From Anaerolineales bacterium (lineage in GTDB: Bacteria > Chloroflexota > Anaerolineae > Anaerolineales > JABWBV01): DNA of 64,000 bases. The stretch is taken from assembly GCA_020634875.1 (NCBI GenBank), contig JACKAX010000005.1, positions 1 to 64,000 of the forward strand, written 5' to 3'. The translations under genes were made by a program, and so were the position numbers. Below, in pieces: positions 50,683 through 60,267 of the stretch. The notes under the pieces were generated by a model, which worked only from the letters and a program-made list of their open reading frames with translations, ran no database searches and had not been told where the DNA came from. The stretch's first letter is position 1. Each line of letters begins with the position of its first letter.

Positions 50683-53307
50683 TTATTCACATCCGTAAAA
50701 TGATCCGGCCACGCCGTTCCAACACACAAAACTGTTCCAACGGGCAGAGTCACTTCCGAGCGCGTCTTTGATCGCTTGCGCCGCTTGAAAATTGCCGTTT
50801 CCCCAAACTGTCTCATCTATCAGGGCAAACAGCTCCGCATGGGAAGGGCGGTCGCCGGGATTGGTGTGGTAATCCCACCACTGGCGCATCCAGTCCAGTT
50901 CGTAACCCAAGTAGTCGCACCAGGTTGCGTCGCCGCCAAACTGTTGGTGACAGTATGCCTGATCAGCCCCGGTTTCCGCGTGGTACACAGTGTTTTTCCC
51001 ATCCCAATACACAATAATGCCATCAGGATTCAGGGTGCTAACATCATCATGGGGGTGGGCGTTCCAGATGTCAATCGAAACGTAGTGGCCCCACCCTTCC
51101 ATCGCCGCGCAGGAACCGTATTCGAGCGTAGTCATGCCGTGCCCGGAGTCACCTTTGGAACAGTCATTTTTGTAGTCGGCGGCGGACGCCAGGACGCGAT
51201 GCCCGTATTCGTGCCCAACGATAAACTTGCGCCGTTGTTGGCCGGAACTCATGTAAATGCCTGGTTCACCGAAGATGCTTGTCGCGCACGAACCTTTATC
51301 GGGGTTATCGCCACAGCCTGCAATCTTGAGGTAGTAGGTCACGCCATTTACGCCACCACTGAACCGCTCCTGGATGGCATATGAAAGGATACCGAGAGAG
51401 TCGTAATTCATAATCTCAGGACGATAGACCGCGTTGGGGGCGACGTTGCCAATAACCACATACGCACCCGCGAGGTCAGTGAGGTCATCACTGGTGGAGG
51501 TCAGGTGTTTGACGGTAATGTAATCACCACCGCTTTCCAGCCGGGATTCGCCGAACCAGAGGAGCATGACGGGGTTGGTGGAAACGGTCGAGATTACAGC
51601 ACACCCGTAGCGATTGAGGTAATCGAAGAATAACAGGTTAGAATTGCCGCTGCCGTTGCCCTGGACGATGGCGACTTTTGCCCCGCGGGCACGCCAGCCA
51701 TCGTCGTTCAAGCCATAATCTTCGCCGAAGCCGTTATCAATGGGGGCGGTGTACCACTCCAAACAGACGGTGAACAAGAAGGCATCGGGGGAAGCGGGGG
51801 CGGTCAGGGTGTCTAGGGTTTCAGGATTTGCCTGAGGATCTAATTGGGGGGGCGGGAAATCGTCGCTGGTGCCAGGATCGGTGGGGGGTTCGTTGAGGAT
51901 GGGGTCCGCGCCATCGTAAATGATGAGATCGGTCAGGTTGTTGGTATCGTATCCGGGTGGGATGAGGGCTTGCAGCATCGGGCCGAGGGCGGCGTTGTGA
52001 TCGAAGTTCATCGCAGTCATCTGACGGGCGAGGCCGAGGGCGTTGTAGAGGACGAGTTTGCCTTCGGGGTCGGTTTCATCGGGGTGAAAGGCGACGTAGG
52101 GGATTTCGACTTTGTAGAATTCGCCAGTGGTCAGATCGGTGACGATGACTTCGCCCAACATCCGGGCAGCTTCGCGCACTTTCTGAACCGCAGGGAGAAG
52201 AAGCCCGATCAGAATAGCTTCGGTATGCGTGTCACCGGCTAAAAGCGTGAAGGGATCGCCCCGGTGCTGGGTTTTTTCGCCGCCGGAAACGACGGTGAGC
52301 AGGTATTCGATTTGTTGGGGATGCGGGCTGTTGTTGGCAAACGTCATCAGCACGTTGTCAATATCTACGACCACGCTCGAATCGTCGGTGGGGATTTGCG
52401 CCCAGGTGAACTGGACTTCGGTTGGGGTGCTTTCATCCACATGGGTGTTGTCGTCATCCGTGGGAGGCGGGGTAGAAGCGGCGCCACCACCGACCACGAG
52501 CGGGAGGTACACCGTGTATTTGTTCGTCCACAAATAGTCTTCGGTTTCGCCGTAGGTGTAACCCGCGGCGGGGCCAGAGCCATTGTCGGCGGTTGCCATT
52601 TGTTCGGCGGCGGTGAGCCGGAGCCACATTGGTTTGGACGGGTCGGGATTCCACGCGGTGAAGGCGGGGGTGGTGAAGGTGTACGAACCCGGTCCGGCAA
52701 GGGTGAATATCATGTTTTCCACGGCCCATTCGGGGACACCCACGCTCGATCCGGGGCACGAACCGACGTTGCCACCCCACGCACCGCTCCGATCCCAGTC
52801 CATCCAGAGATTGGCGTAGGCGACCAGTGCGCCGCCCGTGTACGAATCCGGCACGGTGACGGTAAAGGTGAGGGTCATTTCCTGGCAGTGGGGAAATTGG
52901 GCGGGGAGGCTGAGGCCGTTGTCCGCACCGTCGTTATCCGCGAGGCCAACGGTGCCGGTAATGATGAGGTTGTTCCCGTCGGGGTCGGCGTCGAGGCCGG
53001 TGTCGGGGAGTTCTTCACCGCTGAGGCTGGGGCCGAGGGTGAACGCGAGGGTGGTGTTATCGTGCCAGGGGCCGTTGGCGTTGAGGGTAGTGGGAAATGC
53101 GCCGATGACGCCAGGGTAGGCGTACAGGGTCGCGCCCGCGGCGTTGTTGCTGTCGGGGGCATCGCCGTAGTCATGGGTTAGCCCACCCCCGTCCGGGAGG
53201 GTGAACGGCACAGGCGGGTGATATTTGGGTCCGGGCGTGGCCGCGGTCAGGAAGAAGAACGCGGTCAGCGCCAGGGTTAAGATGAGGGGAAGGGGTTTGG
53301 TTTTCAT
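50683..53307 (-). CDS. Secreted GEVED-domain protein with putative zinc-metallopeptidase domain
   Basis: An 874-residue exported protein. After the signal peptide (1-22) it has a HDYGDAPDS start and a GEVED-type domain ending YTYGETEDY (about 245-260), then KYTVYLPLVVGG, then a large second part. There HEYGH lies at about 696-700 (VGHEYGHRV) with a downstream Glu in MEGWGHY at about 736, a gluzincin-like HExxH-plus-Glu pattern. Many Cys in the C-terminal third suggest disulfides. Peptidase activity is inferred from these residues only. AGGAG lies 4 bases before the ATG. It follows the CSLREA gene on the same strand after a 98-base gap. Confidence 0.82.
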   Translation of the reverse strand: MKTKPLPLILTLALTAFFFLTAATPGPKYHPPVPFTLPDGGGLTHDYGDAPDSNNAAGATLYAYPGVIGAFPTTLNANGPWHDNTTLAFTLGPSLSGEELPDTGLDADPDGNNLIITGTVGLADNDGADNGLSLPAQFPHCQEMTLTFTVTVPDSYTGGALVAYANLWMDWDRSGAWGGNVGSCPGSSVGVPEWAVENMIFTLAGPGSYTFTTPAFTAWNPDPSKPMWLRLTAAEQMATADNGSGPAAGYTYGETEDYLWTNKYTVYLPLVVGGGAASTPPPTDDDNTHVDESTPTEVQFTWAQIPTDDSSVVVDIDNVLMTFANNSPHPQQIEYLLTVVSGGEKTQHRGDPFTLLAGDTHTEAILIGLLLPAVQKVREAARMLGEVIVTDLTTGEFYKVEIPYVAFHPDETDPEGKLVLYNALGLARQMTAMNFDHNAALGPMLQALIPPGYDTNNLTDLIIYDGADPILNEPPTDPGTSDDFPPPQLDPQANPETLDTLTAPASPDAFLFTVCLEWYTAPIDNGFGEDYGLNDDGWRARGAKVAIVQGNGSGNSNLLFFDYLNRYGCAVISTVSTNPVMLLWFGESRLESGGDYITVKHLTSTSDDLTDLAGAYVVIGNVAPNAVYRPEIMNYDSLGILSYAIQERFSGGVNGVTYYLKIAGCGDNPDKGSCATSIFGEPGIYMSSGQQRRKFIVGHEYGHRVLASAADYKNDCSKGDSGHGMTTLEYGSCAAMEGWGHYVSIDIWNAHPHDDVSTLNPDGIIVYWDGKNTVYHAETGADQAYCHQQFGGDATWCDYLGYELDWMRQWWDYHTNPGDRPSHAELFALIDETVWGNGNFQAAQAIKDALGSDSARWNSFVCWNGVAGSFYGCE

Positions 53308-53405
53308 ATAGCTCCTGGGGGTGATTGGTTGACTGGTTGATCAGTTGGGGGATGAGTGACGTGCGGGAGGAAAACTCGCTACCACTCGCCACATGCCACT
53401 TTCCA

Positions 53406-55493
53406 TTATCGAATAATCAACGGCAGATAAACGACTTCGACAAGTTCAAATGCGCCGATGTCGCAAGAGGAGGTACGAGGGCGACCGCGCTGATCGAGGC
53501 CGTTGACGAAGGGGGCGGCGCAGGCCGCGTCGTCAGCGGCATTAATGGCCGGGCTGTCGGGGAGCAGGGCCGCGGTCCAGGTCAGGCCGCCGTTGTCTTG
53601 GGTGTTATCGAGCAGGGGGTCGGTGTTCACCTGATCGGAAGGTTGGGTGAGGTCACAATCGGCGGCAGCGGAGAGGTTATTGCCCAACGAAATGAATGGC
53701 GTGGCGATCTTGACACACGCCCCGGCGTTATGCGGGCCGATGATGGTGTTTTGCAGCCACATCTCGCCTTCTTTGAAGATGGCTGTGCCCAGGCCTGCAG
53801 TGAAGTTCATGTTGAGGGTAACGTTGGTCGCTGTCAGAATACCGCTTGTCGCCAGGAAAATGCCGCCCCCGTTGCCTGCTGCGGTGTTGCTGGAGATGGT
53901 GACGTTTGCGAGGTCCAACCCGCGCGGGGTATCCGTCCAGAGTGCGCCGCCATCGCCCGTGGCATTGTTCAGGTGAAAGGCACTGTTGACGATGTAGGGA
54001 TCAACCTCCCCAAGGATGACATTGGTCTGATAGATCGCGCCGCCGCTTTGCCCGGCTGTGTTTTGATAGAACATCATATTGGAAAGTTGAAGCCTGTAAT
54101 TGGTGACATGCAACGCGCCGCCATTGCTCACCGCTTCGTTGCTCTCAAACCAAACCGCATCTCCCATGACAAATTGAGCCGAAATCGCTCCGCCTTCATT
54201 GGCGCTGTTGCTCGTAAAACGGACATCGTTGACCTCCGCGGTGATCTGTGCATAAACCGCGCCGCCCTGACTAATCAGGTCCGTTGCTATATTTTGGTCA
54301 AAGGTGCTGCCCTGAATAGCAACCCAAATAGCCGCAATCGCGCCACCGTCGCCGCCGCTCGTGTTCTGGGAAAAGTCAGAATCGGCGATCACCAGATCCC
54401 CCCCGGCGTGGACATAAATCGCGCCGCCCGAACCACTGGCAGTATTGAGCGTGAAGGTGTTGCCAGCCAGCAACCCATCTTCGAGTTGTGCGCCATCTTC
54501 AACGTACAGTGCGCCGCCGTCCCCGTTACCCGCCATGTTATCCGCCAGGGTTGTATCGGTCATGGTCAACAGACCGGATACGAGATAAATCCCGCCGCCG
54601 CTCGCACTCAGGGCCTGATTACCCTCAAATAAGGAATTTTGAATATTCAGCGTAATCGTTTCCGCAATCAGACCGCCCCCTTTATCGTCCGAAGCATTCA
54701 ACGTGACCGTGCTGGAGAGAATGTCCGTACTCCCACCTAGCAACGCCAGCCCCGCACCCAAACCAGCCGTGGTATTCGCCCGGACATTCGCGCCAATTAA
54801 GGTGAGCGAACCCGTTGTCCCACCGCTGAAAATGCCGCCCGCATACGCGTTTGCGCTATTCAGAAAAACGTCGGTATCGTTGAGGGTCACATGCCCACCT
54901 GCACCACCGGAGTTGTAATTGTACAAACCGCCCCCGACTTCTGCTTTGCCGCTCCGAATAACGCCGCCATTTATTGTCAAGAGGCCATCATTGTTGAGAA
55001 TATTCCCACCGCTAGGCACGGAACTCCCGATCACATCGCCATTCGTGAACGTCACGCCGCTGATTTCCACCGTCGCGTTTTCAATATACAATGCCCGGTC
55101 AAGCGAATCGGCGTCAATCGTCGCTAACCCGTTATCGGCCACGACAATTTGCATGTCTAGCGCCGCGGCATTGTCCAAAATGTTAAGATCGCCCGTCGCG
55201 GATGCGTATTCGTCCTTGCCCGCAATTGCCAACGTGTAGGTTTCGCCGTCCGCCAGGGTGATGACGTCCGTTTCCGTGTCACTCCCCGCGGGGCACTCGC
55301 CCACCACAATGCCGGAGCCGGTATTCGTGTTCGCGGCAATCACCGCCTCGCGCAAAGAACATAAACCGTCTAGGCCGCTGACCACATCGGCGGGGGTTGT
55401 GACAGAGATCGCCGCGGCGCGTGCAGGCTGGGCCAGCAACACGCCAAACCCAAGTGCGGACAGGATGGACAGGAAAATAACCAAACGCTTCAT
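53406..55493 (-). CDS. CSLREA-domain right-handed beta-helix surface protein
   Basis: A 695-residue exported protein: signal peptide (1-26, cleaved after ARA), the CSLREA motif LCSLREAVIAANT near residue 45, and then many short beta-helix turns with NTA-SG-GGAI-type repeats (about 100-620). A choice-of-anchor-Q-like end contains SPAINAADD and DQRGRPR, and the tail is VVYLPLIIR. Such proteins are thought to be adhesins or surface polymers. The Cys pairs near the start are conserved in the family. Its ATG overlaps the last 4 bases of the upstream small gene. Confidence 0.9.
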   Translation of the reverse strand: MKRLVIFLSILSALGFGVLLAQPARAAAISVTTPADVVSGLDGLCSLREAVIAANTNTGSGIVVGECPAGSDTETDVITLADGETYTLAIAGKDEYASATGDLNILDNAAALDMQIVVADNGLATIDADSLDRALYIENATVEISGVTFTNGDVIGSSVPSGGNILNNDGLLTINGGVIRSGKAEVGGGLYNYNSGGAGGHVTLNDTDVFLNSANAYAGGIFSGGTTGSLTLIGANVRANTTAGLGAGLALLGGSTDILSSTVTLNASDDKGGGLIAETITLNIQNSLFEGNQALSASGGGIYLVSGLLTMTDTTLADNMAGNGDGGALYVEDGAQLEDGLLAGNTFTLNTASGSGGAIYVHAGGDLVIADSDFSQNTSGGDGGAIAAIWVAIQGSTFDQNIATDLISQGGAVYAQITAEVNDVRFTSNSANEGGAISAQFVMGDAVWFESNEAVSNGGALHVTNYRLQLSNMMFYQNTAGQSGGAIYQTNVILGEVDPYIVNSAFHLNNATGDGGALWTDTPRGLDLANVTISSNTAAGNGGGIFLATSGILTATNVTLNMNFTAGLGTAIFKEGEMWLQNTIIGPHNAGACVKIATPFISLGNNLSAAADCDLTQPSDQVNTDPLLDNTQDNGGLTWTAALLPDSPAINAADDAACAAPFVNGLDQRGRPRTSSCDIGAFELVEVVYLPLIIR

Positions 55494-55705
55494 AAGTTTA
55501 AGAACTCCTTTGTAAGATCAGATTTTTCAGCACCATTTGTTTGCAGGTGCAAAAACAAAAACAATCGTTCCATGTCTTCAAAATGCCATTCTTCTCCGGT
55601 CAACACGTGGCGCGCCGTCGCCCGCCAGGGCGCATCCGTTGAAGGCCGCCACAAACGGACGAGGTAGGATTGGTAATTCGAGGAAGAAAAATTCGTTTCG
55701 GACAT
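55490..55705 (-). CDS. 71-residue YLVRLW-type hypothetical protein
   Basis: A soluble protein with the core NYQSYLVRLWRPSTDAPWRA, a TGEEWHFEDMERLFLFL segment and an acidic end. Small proteins of this pattern (YLVRLWR, PWRA, TGE, F-LF-FL) are familiar from Chloroflexota next to regulators and surface genes, but I know of no function. A weak AGGG precedes the ATG. The 4-base overlap with the CSLREA gene suggests coupled translation. Confidence 0.75.
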   Translation of the reverse strand: MSETNFSSSNYQSYLVRLWRPSTDAPWRATARHVLTGEEWHFEDMERLFLFLHLQTNGAEKSDLTKEFLNL

Positions 55706-56151
55706 GGAATTGACCCTATCTTACAATTTCAACGTCACAAAAACGTAGCAAGCCCGCCCGAAAACCGTCGCAAGGGCAAAGGGTTTTCCACGAGGGTGTA
55801 GTACCCTCGTGCTAATTTCAATCGTCAATACGCAAACAATTTTCACCACAAAGTCTATTACCGCAACACCGCAAAAATTGTCTTCCCACCGTGACCGATG
55901 GTACACAGAAGATACAGAGAAAACAGAGGAACACAGAAAATTTTCGTAACTGCTCAGACCTGACAGGTTTTGCTAGCGTATTTTTGCGAACTTGAGCGTC
56001 ACTTCAAAACCTGTCAGGTCTTGGGCGAGTAGTTACAAATTTTCAAAAATATCTCTGTGTTCTTCTGCATCTTCTGTGCTTTCTGTGTACCATCTCTCAT
56101 CCCGCATCGCCCAAATGGGAAATGTAGATTTTCTCCGAGTAAAATAAAGCC
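55706..56151. other. 446-base divergent gap dominated by palindromes
   Basis: It contains a CACGAGGGT/ACCCTCGTG hairpin (55789-55811), the 198-base inverted repeat at 55897-56094, and a TAAAAT (56140-56145) 6 bases before the BTAD gene start. No further gene is seen. Confidence 0.7.
55897..56094. repeat. Large nested inverted repeat (ACACAG outer, CCTGACAGG inner)
   Basis: Outer arms GATGGTACACAGAA (55897-55910) and TTCTGTGTACCATC (56081-56094) are perfect. Further in, CAGAGGAACACAGA faces TCTCTGTGTTCTTCTG. The innermost pair is GACCTGACAGGTTTT (55957-55971) with AAAACCTGTCAGGTC (56006-56020). Confidence 0.88.
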
Positions 56152-59100
56152 ATGTCATCCTCGCGCCTTGCCCTTACCCTCTTCGGCCCGTTTGAAGCCC
56201 GGTACAACGATCACCCCCTCGCCTTCGCCACCGACAAAATCCGCGCGCTCCTCGCCTATCTCGTCCTGGAACCGGACAAACCCCACCGCCGCGAAACCCT
56301 CGCCGCCCTCCTCTGGCCCGATTACCCCGACGAAATCGCCCTCCGCAACCTGCGCCAGGCAGTGTACCGTCTCCGCCAAACCCTGCAAGACGCCGATCCG
56401 ACCCTGCCCGCCCGCCTGTTGACCCAAACCCGCCCGACCCTCACCCTCCACACGGACGCGACCACCACCGACACCGCGCGGTTCGCCACCCTCCTGCATG
56501 ACGCAAAAACCGCGCCGGACCCCCGCCCCCTACTCGAAGAATTGTCCAACCTCTACCGGGGCGAACTGCTCCAGGGCTTTTCCCTCCCCGATGCCTACGC
56601 CTTCGACGAATGGCTCACCATCGAGCGCGAAGTCTTCCACCAGCAAGCCCTCGACGCCTTCACCCGCCTGCTCTCCCTCCAAACTGACCCCGATGCCATC
56701 CTCGCGACCGCGCCCCATCTGCTCGCCCTCGCCCCCTGGCACGAAGAGACGCACCGCCAAATTATGCGCGCCCACCTGCAAAAAGGCCACCGCACCCTCG
56801 CCCTCGCCCAATATCGGGATTTACGTGCCATCCTCCTCCGTGACCTCGGCGTGGAACCGTCCCCCCTAACCAACACCCTCCTCGCCCAAATTCAAACGGA
56901 AGCCCCGCCTCAAAAACCCGCCGCGCTCACATCTGTCGCCCCGCAATCCCCCCTCCATCACTTCCCCACCCCCCTCACCCCCCTCATTGGACGCAAACCC
57001 GAACTCGATCACGTGACCCAAACCCTCACCGACCCCGCCTGCCGCCTGCTCACTCTCACCGGCCCCGGCGGGATGGGCAAAACCCGCCTCGCCATCGAAA
57101 CCGCACGCCGCCTCGCTGGAAACCCCCGCTTCCCGGACGGGCTATTTTTCGTCCCGCTCACCCAAATCGAACACGGCGATCTGCTCGTCTCCACCCTCAG
57201 CCAAAGCCTGGACATGTCCTTCCCGCAAAACGCCGACCCGCGCCAGGAAATGCTTAGCCGGTTGAAAGACCGCCAAACCCTTCTCGTCCTCGACAACTTT
57301 GAACACCTCCTCCCCGCCCGCGCGGACGACCCCCTCTCCCCCGCGTTGGCCCTGCTCGGAGAAATCCTGTCCGCCGCCCCGGGTGTGATCGCCCTCGTCA
57401 CCTCCCGCGAGCCGCTCGCCCTGACCGGAGAGTGGACCTTCCCTCTCGACGGCTTGCCCTACAAACCCGATCAGGACGCGGACAGCGATCCGCTCGCCCA
57501 CCCCGCCCCCCAACTCTTTATCCAGGCCGCCCGCCGCTATCGCCCCTCGTTCACCCCCGCCGAACACCCTGCCGCCATCCTCGAACTCTGCCGCCTGACC
57601 GGGGGCATGCCCCTCGCCCTGGAGATGGCCGCCGCGTGGATGCGCGCGTACACCTGCGAGGAAGTCGTCACGCGAATTGCCCAAAGCCTGGACTTTCTCA
57701 CCAACCCCGCGCGGGATGCCCCGGCCCGGCAACGGAGCATCCGCGCGGTGTTCAGTTCGACGTGGGAACAGCTTGCGCCCGAACAACGGCAAGCGTTGGC
57801 GGCGATGTCCGTATTCCGGGGTGGGTTTACCGTGCAGGCCGCGCTGGACGTGGCGCATACCACGGTACTCGATTTGGCAATTTTGGTGGAGAAGGCGTTC
57901 ATCCGGCGGGAGAGCGAGGTTGCATCGAACGGGCGGTATGAGATGCACGAGTTGGTGCGACAGTTCGCGGCAGAGAAATTGGCGGAGATGGGGGAGGAGG
58001 CGGTGCGGGCGCGCCATGCCGATTTTTATCTGACGTGGTTGGAAGAGCAGGGGGCGGCCTTGCTGGGGGGGGCGCCGCATGAGGGGTTAGCAGCGATCCG
58101 GCGGGAGTTGGATAATGTGCGCCAGGGTTGGGGGTGGTTGATGACCGGGAATCAGCACGCCCGCGTGGTGCGCGTAGCTCCCGCGTGGGAGGATTTTTTC
58201 CGTCTAGGTGGGTTAATCCGCGAGGGGGAGGGCGTTTTTCGGCGGGCGGTGGAATGGGCAGAGCAGACAGACGCACGGGGGGAGGATTTGGCGGCATTGT
58301 TACTGCATCTGGCGAGTGTGCTATCGTTTGAGGGGCAGAGTGCGTTGGCGCATCCGTTGACCGTGCAAGCGTTGACCTTGGCGAACGGGGAGCGTTTTTT
58401 GACCGGGCGGGCGAAGTATATTTTGGGACAGTGGCATTATTTCAAGGGCGATTATGCACAGGCCATCGCAATACGGCGGGAGGCGTTGGCGTTGTTTGAG
58501 CAGGTGGGGGCGCGGCGGCAAGAGGCGTTTACCTTGAACGGGATCGCACACGATCACTGGCAGATTGGGGATTTTGCGAGCAGCCGGGCGTTTTACGAAC
58601 AGGCGTTGGCGATTTATACACAGGTCGGCGACCGGTTTGGCGCGGCGCAGACGGCGGGGTCGTTGGGGTTGGTGCATTTGAAGCAGGGGGAGTTTGCGGA
58701 GGCGCGGGCGTGTTTTCAGGCGGAGTTGGAGATGGCGCGGGAGATGGATAATCCGGTGACGATGGCGAAGGCATTGAATAATTTGGGGGTGGCGTTTCAC
58801 GACCAGGGACGGACGGCGGAGGCGTTGCAAATGTTTGAGGAGGCGGCGGAGATTGACCGGCGGTTGGGGGTGAAGTTGGGGCGGGCCAAGCGGTTGACGA
58901 ATATGGGGTTGATGTATTGGAAGTTGGGGGTGTATGACCGGGCGTTGCAGATGGAATTGGAGGCTCTAGCGATTTTTGAGGAGTTGAAGCATCAAGAGGG
59001 TCTGGCCTTGAACCTTGGGAACATCGGACTGGTTTACTGGCATCGGGGCGAATATGCGACGGCGGAGGGGTGGATTCGGCGGGCGCTCGCGATGGATGAG

Positions 59101-59643
59101 GAACGAGGAAACAAGGAGGGGATTGCGCGGCATTTGAGTAATTTGGGAGGCATTTATAAGGATCAGGAGGCTTTTGACCGCGCACAGACCTGCCTGGAGC
59201 TGGCGCATGAGATTCAACGCGAGGCGAATTTGCGTTATCCGCATTCGGAGACATTACTGCGTTTGACGGAAGTGCATCTCGCGCGGGGTGAACTGGCCCA
59301 GGCGGAGGCGCGTCGTCGGGAGGGGCTGGAGCTTGCGAGCGCGATCAAACGGCTGGATTCAATCTTTTGGGCGGGGGAGTTAGGTGCGCGGCTGGCGGCC
59401 GCGCGCGGGGAGCGGGAGTTCGCGCGGGCACAGTTGGAAGGATTACTCACGGAAGCGACAGAGGAGGAGCAGTTGGCACGGGTGTATTTTTATCTCTGGC
59501 AGGTGACGGGGGAGGAGGGGTTTCGGGAGGCGGCAAGGGAGCGGTATACGGCGTTGTTGGAGGAGGTGCCAAAGGCGGAGTTTCGGAAGCGGGTGGAAAC
59601 GCTCATACAAGGGCACGAAGAGGCAAAAGATGAGAAAATCTGA
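56152..59643 (+). CDS. BTAD/AfsR-like regulator with NB-ARC ATPase and TPR repeats
   Basis: A 1163-residue regulator: an OmpR-type DNA-binding domain (about 1-95), a BTAD domain (about 100-250), an NB-ARC/STAND ATPase domain with Walker A GPGGMGKT (304-311) and LLVLDNFEHL (Walker B, about 377-386), and a C-terminal TPR array (about 700-1140). This is the SARP/AfsR-LuxR-like architecture; ligand binding to the TPR part probably controls ATPase switching and transcription. Targets may include the downstream genes, but nothing shows it. TAAAAT 6 bases before the ATG and the lack of a Shine-Dalgarno suggest a leaderless mRNA. Codon use switches from C-rich to G-rich near 57750. Confidence 0.92.
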   Translation: MSSSRLALTLFGPFEARYNDHPLAFATDKIRALLAYLVLEPDKPHRRETLAALLWPDYPDEIALRNLRQAVYRLRQTLQDADPTLPARLLTQTRPTLTLHTDATTTDTARFATLLHDAKTAPDPRPLLEELSNLYRGELLQGFSLPDAYAFDEWLTIEREVFHQQALDAFTRLLSLQTDPDAILATAPHLLALAPWHEETHRQIMRAHLQKGHRTLALAQYRDLRAILLRDLGVEPSPLTNTLLAQIQTEAPPQKPAALTSVAPQSPLHHFPTPLTPLIGRKPELDHVTQTLTDPACRLLTLTGPGGMGKTRLAIETARRLAGNPRFPDGLFFVPLTQIEHGDLLVSTLSQSLDMSFPQNADPRQEMLSRLKDRQTLLVLDNFEHLLPARADDPLSPALALLGEILSAAPGVIALVTSREPLALTGEWTFPLDGLPYKPDQDADSDPLAHPAPQLFIQAARRYRPSFTPAEHPAAILELCRLTGGMPLALEMAAAWMRAYTCEEVVTRIAQSLDFLTNPARDAPARQRSIRAVFSSTWEQLAPEQRQALAAMSVFRGGFTVQAALDVAHTTVLDLAILVEKAFIRRESEVASNGRYEMHELVRQFAAEKLAEMGEEAVRARHADFYLTWLEEQGAALLGGAPHEGLAAIRRELDNVRQGWGWLMTGNQHARVVRVAPAWEDFFRLGGLIREGEGVFRRAVEWAEQTDARGEDLAALLLHLASVLSFEGQSALAHPLTVQALTLANGERFLTGRAKYILGQWHYFKGDYAQAIAIRREALALFEQVGARRQEAFTLNGIAHDHWQIGDFASSRAFYEQALAIYTQVGDRFGAAQTAGSLGLVHLKQGEFAEARACFQAELEMAREMDNPVTMAKALNNLGVAFHDQGRTAEALQMFEEAAEIDRRLGVKLGRAKRLTNMGLMYWKLGVYDRALQMELEALAIFEELKHQEGLALNLGNIGLVYWHRGEYATAEGWIRRALAMDEERGNKEGIARHLSNLGGIYKDQEAFDRAQTCLELAHEIQREANLRYPHSETLLRLTEVHLARGELAQAEARRREGLELASAIKRLDSIFWAGELGARLAAARGEREFARAQLEGLLTEATEEEQLARVYFYLWQVTGEEGFREAARERYTALLEEVPKAEFRKRVETLIQGHEEAKDEKI

Positions 59644-59745
59644 ACGATTCGTATTTTTTGTCGCGGAAAAAGAAATTGCGGAAGTTTTTTAGCAGAAAGC
59701 GGTATCATCTCAACGCTATCAATTCCAGGTTTGAAAGGATTCTTG

Positions 59746-60267
59746 ATGAAAAAGTTACACAAAATTGGTTTGTCTCTCTTGATTTTTATTTTTTGCACCG
59801 GCTTTGACCAGATCACGAAGGATTTGGCTCAAACGATGTTAAAAACCTCGCCCCCGATTTCGATGCTGAACAACATGGTTCTTTTGCAGTATTCAGAAAA
59901 TCCGGGGGCAACGTTGAGTCTGGGGGCGAGTTTGCCGGTAGAAGTGCGGACGGTAATTTTTGTTATCCTGGTAGGGATTGTACTTACCGCCATTTTTGTC
60001 TATACACTCAAAGATCAACACTTAAATGTGGGCCAGTTTGTGGGGCTGTTGATGACGGTGTCCGGCGGGGTAGGCAATCTGCTGGATCGTATCCTCAATC
60101 ACGGCGCGGCGATTGACTTTATCAATTTGGGCATCGGTTCCCTGCGAACGGGGATTTTCAATCTTGCGGATGTTTTTATCGTGGCAGGGGCAGGCATCTT
60201 TCTGTATGCCAGTTTGAAGAAAGAAAAAATAACTGAAGCCGAAGTCTCAGGGCAGGAGAATCTATGA
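59746..60267 (+). CDS. lspA: Lipoprotein signal peptidase
   Basis: A 173-residue aspartyl peptidase that cleaves prolipoprotein signal peptides in the membrane. The catalytic Asp residues are D114 (GGVGNLLDR) and D142 (FNLADVF), and FDQITKD near the N-terminus and ENPGATLSLG (51-60) are family motifs. It has four membrane segments. AAAGGA lies 7 bases before the ATG at 59746; a TTG at 59731 is less likely. It overlaps the next gene by 4 bases (ATGA). The lipoproteins in this window (for example at 14506) are its kind of substrate. Confidence 0.95.
   Translation: MKKLHKIGLSLLIFIFCTGFDQITKDLAQTMLKTSPPISMLNNMVLLQYSENPGATLSLGASLPVEVRTVIFVILVGIVLTAIFVYTLKDQHLNVGQFVGLLMTVSGGVGNLLDRILNHGAAIDFINLGIGSLRTGIFNLADVFIVAGAGIFLYASLKKEKITEAEVSGQENL

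Noticed and set aside
53325..54632. Plus-strand open frame of 435 codons opposite the CSLREA gene
   Set aside because: The minus strand has a signal peptide, CSLREA motif and beta-helix repeats; the plus frame has none.
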